From Helicobacter baculiformis (GTDB lineage Bacteria > Campylobacterota > Campylobacteria > Campylobacterales > Helicobacteraceae), in contig NZ_FZMF01000023.1 of assembly GCF_900197685.1 (NCBI RefSeq), positions 1 to 36,676 of the forward strand: 36,676 nucleotides of DNA, in the 5' to 3' direction. This document shows, piece after piece, positions 32,124 to 36,676 of this stretch (within the stretch, counting starts at the first letter, position 1; each line of letters opens with the position of its first letter). The position numbers were made by a program, and so were the translations under genes. Below the pieces are notes generated by a model that was not told where the DNA came from, searched no databases, and saw only the letters and a list, made by a program, of their open reading frames with translations.

Positions 32124-32807
32124 ATGGCTTCGTTATCTAAATGCTTAAGCTCTGCTGTAAGCGTTGTGAGCCTCTTTGGCGCGCTTGCATTATTCTCGCC
32201 TCTGAAAGCAGAAAGGAACGCTGCCTATTTGGGAGCGGGCTTCCAATGGTCTTACATGACCACCAAAGAAACCTACACTGGATTTCTCTACGCTAATAGA
32301 AGGTATGACAGCAATCTATGGGGTTTTAATGCAAAAGCAGGGTATAAGCAATTTTTTGGCAGCGCGAAGAGGTTTGGGTTGCGCTACTACTTCAACTTCA
32401 GCTACAATGCAGTGGGGCGTTTTTCCGGAACAGGCACGCTGAGCAACATTAGTTATGGCGTTGGTACGGACATGATTTATAATTTCTTCGTGGCAAAAGA
32501 TTACGCTATGGGAGGGTTTTTAGGCTTCCAACTTGCAGGGACTAGTTGGGTGGGTACCGTGATGGCAACCCGCGCGAATTTTGTTTCTAGTTTGAACTTG
32601 CCCGGTAAGCCTCACGAGTCTTACTTTCAGCTCCCTCTTAATGTGGGTTTTAGAACTAATTTTGCAGATAAGCAAAGTCTAGAGGTGGGATTCCTCATTC
32701 CCCTCATACCCGCTTATTACTACAAGGGTTCTTCAGGGGGCAGAAGTGCCTCCCTTCTCTACCACCGCGATGTGTCTCTATACTTTAACTATGTTTTTGA
32801 TTTCTAA
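32124..32807 (+). CDS. Helicobacter outer membrane protein (Hop/Hor-like, short form)
   Basis: The protein of about 227 residues is a small outer membrane beta-barrel. Residues 1-29 form a signal peptide (SVVSLFGALALFSPLKA), followed by the family N-terminus ERNAAYLGAGFQWSYM. The C-terminal half has the Helicobacter OMP pattern (GVGTDMIYNF, SYFQLPLNVGFRTNF, LEVGFLIPLIPAYYY) and ends in alternating aromatics with terminal Phe (LYFNYVFDF). It lacks the long adhesin passenger of BabA/SabA, so it resembles Hor/Hop short members. The ATG at 32124 is used; AAGG lies 8 bp ahead. Its 3' end overlaps the convergent membrane protein gene by 23 bp. Confidence 0.88.
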   Translation: MASLSKCLSSAVSVVSLFGALALFSPLKAERNAAYLGAGFQWSYMTTKETYTGFLYANRRYDSNLWGFNAKAGYKQFFGSAKRFGLRYYFNFSYNAVGRFSGTGTLSNISYGVGTDMIYNFFVAKDYAMGGFLGFQLAGTSWVGTVMATRANFVSSLNLPGKPHESYFQLPLNVGFRTNFADKQSLEVGFLIPLIPAYYYKGSSGGRSASLLYHRDVSLYFNYVFDF

Positions 32808-33165
32808 GCAGATAACTCCCCAGCACGCTTCCCAAGCATGCCCCCAGTCCTAAAAGGTAGGGGGCTGGCTGGAAGATTTCCCAGTGCATGAGTGCCAGGA
32901 GTGTACCCAGCAAGAGGGCATAAGCTCCCACTTTAAACCAGCCTAGACCCAATTCCACACCTAGAATAAATTTAGAAGGGAGGCGATCCTGTGCATTGCG
33001 TAAGGTATTCTTAAGTCGTTGGTAGCCTGTTATCAAAACTAGCAAAAACCCTAGAAAACTCGCTTCAAAGTTAAGCAATGCCAACAAATCCCAACTATAA
33101 GCGATTGTACCCACTCCGATGAGATTGCAGGAAAGTACAAAAAGCGCACACTTAAGGCTACACAT
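32785..33165 (-). CDS. Hypothetical integral membrane protein after the AtpZ-like gene
   Basis: I do not recognise a family. The 126-residue protein starts at ATG 33165, overlapping the AtpZ-like gene by 8 bp, and an earlier in-frame start (33207) would overlap far more. It has about four hydrophobic segments: CALFVLSCNLIGVGTIAY, SFLGFLLVLITGY, VGAYALLLGTLLALMHW and YLLGLGACLGSVLGSYLL, with a basic loop between the second and third. In ATP synthase operons AtpZ/AtpI pairs are common, so this could play the AtpI-like part; that is speculation. It ends inside the 3' end of the convergent OMP gene. Confidence 0.6.
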   Translation of the reverse strand: MCSLKCALFVLSCNLIGVGTIAYSWDLLALLNFEASFLGFLLVLITGYQRLKNTLRNAQDRLPSKFILGVELGLGWFKVGAYALLLGTLLALMHWEIFQPAPYLLGLGACLGSVLGSYLLRNQKHS

Positions 33166-33427
33166 CACGATCCTGTGTATGGTATTTAGGGTCTTGAGCG
33201 AGCGCATCTAGATCTTTTTTAGCGCGTTTATAAGCTTTATAGACATTGAGGATCGCTCCCCCCACTCCCCAAAAAACCCCCAGCCAAAATAGCCACGCAA
33301 TGCCAGTAAGACGCTTGAGTCCATAACCAATTCCAATACCAAGCAACACGGCAACCACAATAGAGATCCCTAAGCTTAAAACGCCTGCCCCCTCTACAAT
33401 CCGCTTGAATTTAGGTTCAGATGCCAT
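33158..33427 (-). CDS. AtpZ/AtpI-like small membrane protein
   Basis: The 89-residue protein has two transmembrane helices ([23 protein letters not shown] and [24 protein letters not shown]) with the glycine-rich helix and basic C-terminus of the AtpZ/AtpI family, which aids assembly or Mg2+ supply of the ATP synthase. The ATG at 33427 lies inside the end of hemL (ATGGCATCTGA, 11-bp overlap), so it is coupled to hemL rather than to atp genes. A longer in-frame reading from 33676 is out of place over hemL and is rejected. Place corresponds to HP0307 in H. pylori, as I recall. Confidence 0.75.
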   Translation of the reverse strand: MASEPKFKRIVEGAGVLSLGISIVVAVLLGIGIGYGLKRLTGIAWLFWLGVFWGVGGAILNVYKAYKRAKKDLDALAQDPKYHTQDRDV

Positions 33428-34733
33428 GCGCCATTTCAGAAAAACTCTCTTGGGCTTTTTGCACGCACGCATCGATGATATTTTCATGCATGGGCGTGCA
33501 GAGAAAGCCGCTCTCAAAAGCAGAGGGTGCAAGATACACCCCTTTTTGGAGCATTTTTTGATGAAAAGTGGCATAGAGATCGCTCTTAGAAGATTTAGCG
33601 CCCTCAAAATCGCACACCTCTTGTTCACTAAAGAAAAAGCCAAACATACTTCCACGAACACAGGTTTGTAAGGCAATACGATTCAATTGTGCCACGCGCG
33701 CCAACCCATCCGTAAAACGCAAGGCGAGCGCTTCCAGTCTAGAATAAAGTTTAGGATCTTGGGCAATTTTTTCCAACGCCACAATGCCCGCAGCCACAGC
33801 CACCGGATTGCCGCTTAGAGTACCCGCCTGATAAACTCCACCCATAGGGGATAATAATTCCATAATCTCAGCTCTACCCCCAAAACACGCTAAAGGCAGG
33901 CCCCCCCCAATCACTTTCCCAAAGGTAACCAAATCTGGCACTAAATGGTGGTAGCTCTGTGAACCACTCGCCGAAGCCCTAAAACCACTCATCACTTCAT
34001 CAAAGATGAGCACAGCTTGGTGTTGCTGGCATAGGGCATGGAGTTCTTGTAAAAACTCCAATTGGGCGGGTACTAAGCCCATATTCCCCGCGATAGGTTC
34101 GATGATGACACAGCCAACATTTTTACTGGCTTGAAAGCACGCTTTTACCGAGTCGATATCATTGTAGCGCGCCACTAAAGTGTGTTGACTGATATTTTTA
34201 GGCACACCCAAAGAGCTAGGCACACCAAAAGTGGCACACCCACTCCCTGCCCCCACCAACAAAGAATCGCTATGCCCATGATAGCACCCCTCAAACTTGA
34301 TAACATCATCTTTTTGAGAAAAAGCCCTAGCTAAACGAATTGCGCTCATGGTCGCTTCTGTGCCACTGCTCACCAAGCGCACTTTTTCCACCCCCTCATA
34401 GCTGAGCACAATCTTTTTTGCTAAAGTGGTCTCTAATTCTGTGGGTGCACCAAAACTCAATCCTCTTTGCAAAACTTCAATCACGCGCTCTTGAATTTGT
34501 CCATCAGCATGTCCAAAAAGCAAAGGTCCCCAGCTTTGGACAAAATCTATATAGGAATTACCATCGACATCGTAAAGAGAATAGCCCTCCCCCTTAAAAA
34601 TAAAGGGAGGTGTACCTCCCACACTTTGAAACGCCCTAACGGGAGAATTTACCCCTCCTACAATCACCTGCTTAGCTTCATTAAAATCGTTAATGCTGTG
34701 TAGCAGGGCGTGTCCTAGCTGTTTTTTTGCCAT
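33417..34733 (-). CDS. hemL: Glutamate-1-semialdehyde 2,1-aminomutase
   Basis: HemL makes 5-aminolevulinate from glutamate-1-semialdehyde with PLP in haem synthesis. The 438-residue chain has [59 protein letters not shown], and [11 protein letters not shown], with the PLP Lys in [13 protein letters not shown]. The start shares one base with the stop of the YceI-like gene (TAATG). Its end overlaps the AtpZ-like gene by 11 bp. A G8 run encodes the conserved IGGGLP (33901-33908) and is probably constrained by that motif. Confidence 0.97.
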   Translation of the reverse strand: MAKKQLGHALLHSINDFNEAKQVIVGGVNSPVRAFQSVGGTPPFIFKGEGYSLYDVDGNSYIDFVQSWGPLLFGHADGQIQERVIEVLQRGLSFGAPTELETTLAKKIVLSYEGVEKVRLVSSGTEATMSAIRLARAFSQKDDVIKFEGCYHGHSDSLLVGAGSGCATFGVPSSLGVPKNISQHTLVARYNDIDSVKACFQASKNVGCVIIEPIAGNMGLVPAQLEFLQELHALCQQHQAVLIFDEVMSGFRASASGSQSYHHLVPDLVTFGKVIGGGLPLACFGGRAEIMELLSPMGGVYQAGTLSGNPVAVAAGIVALEKIAQDPKLYSRLEALALRFTDGLARVAQLNRIALQTCVRGSMFGFFFSEQEVCDFEGAKSSKSDLYATFHQKMLQKGVYLAPSAFESGFLCTPMHENIIDACVQKAQESFSEMAHGI

Positions 34734-35287
34734 TAGTCTTTGAGACCCGCTTTGAAAGTAATTTTAACTTGCGACCAGGTTAATTTTTCATGTTGCGCTT
34801 CACATGCTTTGGCGAGCTTTTGCAACGCGTCTTTAAGACCAAATTCTAAGATATCTAACACACCTGTAGCCACTAACTCATTATTCTCGATCGTATAGCT
34901 CATGGGTACTTTGACACTTTTACCATTCATACGCACACTAGCTAAAAGCGTGCCCTGATTCTCACCAGCAACAACATCTCTAAAGATAACTTTTAGGTTC
35001 TTATCTTTAAAAAGATCAAAAAACGCCTCTTTAACATTCTTACTTTTAAGCTCATCGTGTAAATTCACATGGGAAACATTAATAGTTGCGCTGGCTTTAT
35101 CCAACATGCGCGCCACACTAGAAGTATCCTTGTTAAAATGGTAATTCACGCCATCAAAAGTGCCTTCTACACCCGCTTTTTTGGGAGTTTTAAACGCTGT
35201 AAAACTCATACTTAATTTATTTACATCAATAGTCGTAGCATGCGCTAGACAAGAAACCAAAAACGCACCCAAAACAACCTTTTTCAT
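34733..35287 (-). CDS. YceI-like periplasmic protein
   Basis: The 184-residue protein has a signal peptide (1-17, ending AHA) and the YceI beta-barrel lipocalin-like pattern ([89 protein letters not shown]). YceI proteins bind isoprenoid-type lipids such as polyprenols; the ligand here is unknown. It has its own promoter candidate (TATCAT) and a strong GGGAG ahead of the ATG. It is followed directly by hemL (HP0305-HP0306 order). Confidence 0.85.
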   Translation of the reverse strand: MKKVVLGAFLVSCLAHATTIDVNKLSMSFTAFKTPKKAGVEGTFDGVNYHFNKDTSSVARMLDKASATINVSHVNLHDELKSKNVKEAFFDLFKDKNLKVIFRDVVAGENQGTLLASVRMNGKSVKVPMSYTIENNELVATGVLDILEFGLKDALQKLAKACEAQHEKLTWSQVKITFKAGLKD

Positions 35288-35316
35288 AAAACTCCCTTAC
35301 TGTGGTTTAAACCCCT

Positions 35317-35322
35317 ATGATA
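35317..35322 (-). promoter_or_regulatory. Extended -10 candidate (TGTTATCAT) for the YceI-hemL string
   Basis: TATCAT on the minus strand with TG one base ahead forms an extended -10 element, 30 bp before the start codon at 35287. It would drive the YceI-like gene, hemL and the two membrane protein genes behind it. Confidence 0.5.
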
Positions 35323-35329
35323 ACATAAA

Positions 35330-35366
35330 AGCCCCCCTTGTGCAATACGCTAGCGTTGCAAAGGCT
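35330..35366 (-). terminator. Possible terminator hairpin at the end of the secreted-protein gene
   Basis: Minus-strand AGCC and TGCAA pair with TTGCA and GGCT around the gene's own stop codon, followed by TTTT. The interior is asymmetric, so pairing is only moderate. It would part the RodZ-like/secreted-protein string from the YceI promoter just downstream. Confidence 0.35.
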
Positions 35367-36180
35367 CTAAAAGCACCCTGATACCTGCTTTAAGGATGAT
35401 GGGGTTTTCCATATCACTTACTTTAATAAAGCGCACGCTATCGGGAACATCTAAAGTAATTTCAGAAGTGGGTTTTGGATTGTGAGTAAAATCTAACATG
35501 TGTAAAGAAGTATCAAAAAAGCTAATCTGAGGATGCCATGCATCCGTGTTAGCCATGATGTGTAAGCGACCACTATAAGCCATATCTAGCCAATATTCCC
35601 CGCTAATTTCTTTTAGGTCTAAGTAGTTACCTGAAGGAATGATGGTTGCAGTGTTAGCTAATTTGGGCGTGCGCACTCCAAAATAATAACTCCAGTCTTG
35701 TAAATTGTTGCGTTTTAAATCCGCAAACACGAAGCCTTTTTTAGCAAAGAGTGAGGCAATCAGATTAGGATCTAGGGCATACTCGGTTTTGAGCGTAAAA
35801 ACCGCTTTACTCCACGCATCTTTATAAGTCACTTCCAGAACCATAAAATAAGCATAGCCCATAGAGGCGAGCACACTCTGAGTTGTCTTTAAGAGTAGCA
35901 GGGGAGGGATTTTTGCCTGAAAACTCACGCGCAACACACCAGGTTTGCTGAATTTTAAAGGTAAAAGTCCATTTTCCTTTAACGCATCAACTACTTTTTT
36001 AATTTGCAATCTATCTTGGATATAAAACGCGTTGCGGTTTTTGAAAATTTTGGCGATGAAATTCCTATTAGTTTGATAGAAATGCTCTCCAATCAAATTT
36101 TTAATTTTAGTTTCTAGTGTATCTGCGGACAAGAGCCCATGTAGACCTGCAAGTACAATCAAATATTTTAAAAGCCGCAA
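35350..36180 (-). CDS. Hypothetical secreted protein (HP0304 position)
   Basis: The function is not recognised. A TTG at 36180, one base after the stop of the upstream gene and 8 bp after GGAG, gives a classic signal peptide (RLLKYLIVLAGLHGLLSA); starts further up (GTG 36219, ATG 36210) would bury it. The mature chain of about 255 residues is mixed alpha/beta at first (KIKNLIGEHFYQTNRNFIAKIF), then strand-rich with SGNYLDLKEISGEYWLDM and a C-terminal beta sandwich-like part (PTSEITLDVPDSVRFIKV). A periplasmic role in flagellar basal body (FlgA-like) is one idea: the IPSG...LKEISGEYWLDM part mildly resembles FlgA/SAF domains. That is weak. Confidence 0.65.
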   Translation of the reverse strand: MRLLKYLIVLAGLHGLLSADTLETKIKNLIGEHFYQTNRNFIAKIFKNRNAFYIQDRLQIKKVVDALKENGLLPLKFSKPGVLRVSFQAKIPPLLLLKTTQSVLASMGYAYFMVLEVTYKDAWSKAVFTLKTEYALDPNLIASLFAKKGFVFADLKRNNLQDWSYYFGVRTPKLANTATIIPSGNYLDLKEISGEYWLDMAYSGRLHIMANTDAWHPQISFFDTSLHMLDFTHNPKPTSEITLDVPDSVRFIKVSDMENPIILKAGIRVLLEPLQR

Positions 36181-36181
36181 A

Positions 36182-36676
36182 TTATCTACTCCACTCTTGG
36201 TAACGGGCATAACTAACACGACGCAATCCGTTTTTAGGTGTGTACAAAAGTCTCAGGGGTTTTTTCTGTTCGAAATTAAGAGTCTTGCCATTAGCCTCTA
36301 AAGAGACATTGCCATGTCCAAAAGCAAGAAGCCATTTATGCCCCTTGGTTTCTAGGATAAAGGGCTCTTTTAAAGCAATTTGAGTTTTCTTCTTAGTATT
36401 TAGATCCACACTCTCCATCCACATCTCTTCTTTGGGCGTGATCACCACTACATTGCTTTTATCAACAGGAATCTCTGTAGACTTTTCTGGAACTGATGCG
36501 GACTTTTCTAGAGTTTCTGCAGGTTTTTCTAGGGTTTTAGATTGCCCCAGTAATGTCAATGCATCTTGAATTGTGGGGGTAGAAGAAGATTGAGGCGTAG
36601 TTTGTGAGGAAGTTTGTGGGGCGGGCGAGGGGGGTGTGGTAGGAGTTTGTGGGGCGGGCGGTATAGATTCTTGGGG
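36182..36676 (-). CDS. RodZ-like protein, C-terminal fragment (cut by window edge)
   Basis: Only the last 164 residues are inside the window; the frame stays open to 36676. The visible part begins with a Pro/Thr/Gln-rich linker (PAPQTPTTPP; PAPQTSSQTT), continues with Lys/Glu/Pro repeats (KTLEKPAETLEKSASVPEKSTEIPV) and ends in a small beta domain (EEMWMESVDLNTKKKTQIALKEPFILETKGHKWLLAFGHGNVSLEANGK) that resembles the DUF4115 C-terminal domain of RodZ. RodZ links MreB to the envelope in cell-shape control. The N-terminal HTH and transmembrane part would lie outside the window, so the call needs them. Confidence 0.5.
   Translation of the reverse strand, partial: PQESIPPAPQTPTTPPSPAPQTSSQTTPQSSSTPTIQDALTLLGQSKTLEKPAETLEKSASVPEKSTEIPVDKSNVVVITPKEEMWMESVDLNTKKKTQIALKEPFILETKGHKWLLAFGHGNVSLEANGKTLNFEQKKPLRLLYTPKNGLRRVSYARYQEWSR
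36611..36660 (-). repeat. 17-bp direct repeat in the Pro/Thr-rich linker
   Basis: The 17-bp unit at 36611-36627 recurs exactly at 36644-36660, a 33-bp period or 11 codons. It encodes the PAPQT motif twice. The in-frame spacing suggests linker length can vary between strains by whole units. Confidence 0.8.

Noticed and set aside
33428..33676. Long N-terminal extension of the AtpZ-like protein
   Set aside because: It overlaps hemL coding sequence in another frame and shows no family similarity; ATG 33427 gives the normal small-protein length.
33901..33908. G8 run in hemL as a phase-variation tract
   Set aside because: It encodes the conserved IGGGLP around the PLP lysine of an essential enzyme, so composition explains it. 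The C8 run at 9203-9210 in the NFACT gene is likewise in a housekeeping gene and mid-protein.

Overview
The window reads as chromosomal DNA from a gastric, non-pylori Helicobacter (H. felis / H. suis / H. bizzozeronii type). This rests on gene content: Helicobacter-type OMP with terminal Phe, a giant VacA-like autotransporter, a DUF1104 secreted protein, the Hp0579/Hp0580-like Kdo hydrolase pair, HP0583-type FliO, and gene blocks that I recall as contiguous in H. pylori. The species call is inference; no database comparison was possible. Coding density is very high, many genes overlap by 1-11 bp, and no insertion sequence, rRNA or CRISPR array was seen.

Layout. (1) 119-8114, minus strand: a His-rich secreted DUF1104 protein, two tandem tRNA-Leu genes, atpE, pnp, a phosphoribosyltransferase-fold protein, lptD, an RDD membrane protein and purD (the HP1212-HP1218 block of H. 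pylori). The purD upstream gap (8115-8357) holds a structured RNA whose fold matches 6S RNA. (2) 8358-11986, minus: NFACT/RqcH-like protein, recN and nadK (HP1392-1394 block). (3) 12098-19471, minus: a 2457-residue VacA-like autotransporter with three related passenger modules and a G9 tract near its 5' end, closed by a strong hairpin terminator. (4) 19615-22228, plus: a MidA-type methyltransferase, kdsB and an orphan VirB11-like ATPase. (5) 22223-31020, minus: one long gene string, AsmA-like / feoA-like / nth / fliN / fliO / tonB / pyrC / two-subunit Kdo hydrolase (HP0579-0586 block), convergent with group 4 and divergent from mltG (30920-31921, plus). (6) 32124-32807, plus: a short Helicobacter OMP behind an AT-rich hairpin and a T-tract. 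(7) 32785-36676, minus: RodZ-like C-terminal fragment (cut by the window edge), a secreted protein, a YceI-like protein, hemL, an AtpZ/AtpI-like protein and a membrane protein (HP0304-0308 block).

Functional threads. Envelope biogenesis dominates: LptD (LPS insertion), KdsB (CMP-Kdo synthesis), the Kdo hydrolase pair (LPS trimming), MltG, AsmA-like, RodZ-like, TonB and OMP/autotransporter. Flagellar export and switch genes (fliO, fliN) sit in the same string as tonB and pyrC, with a consensus TATAAT of their own. The most notable items are the 6S RNA candidate, the likely phase-variable autotransporter, the metal-binding His-rich tail, the proximity of Kdo-adding and Kdo-removing functions, and several overlapping or ambiguous gene starts. 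No stretch above 300 bp lacks a gene; the longest gap, 8115-8357, is mostly filled by the RNA.
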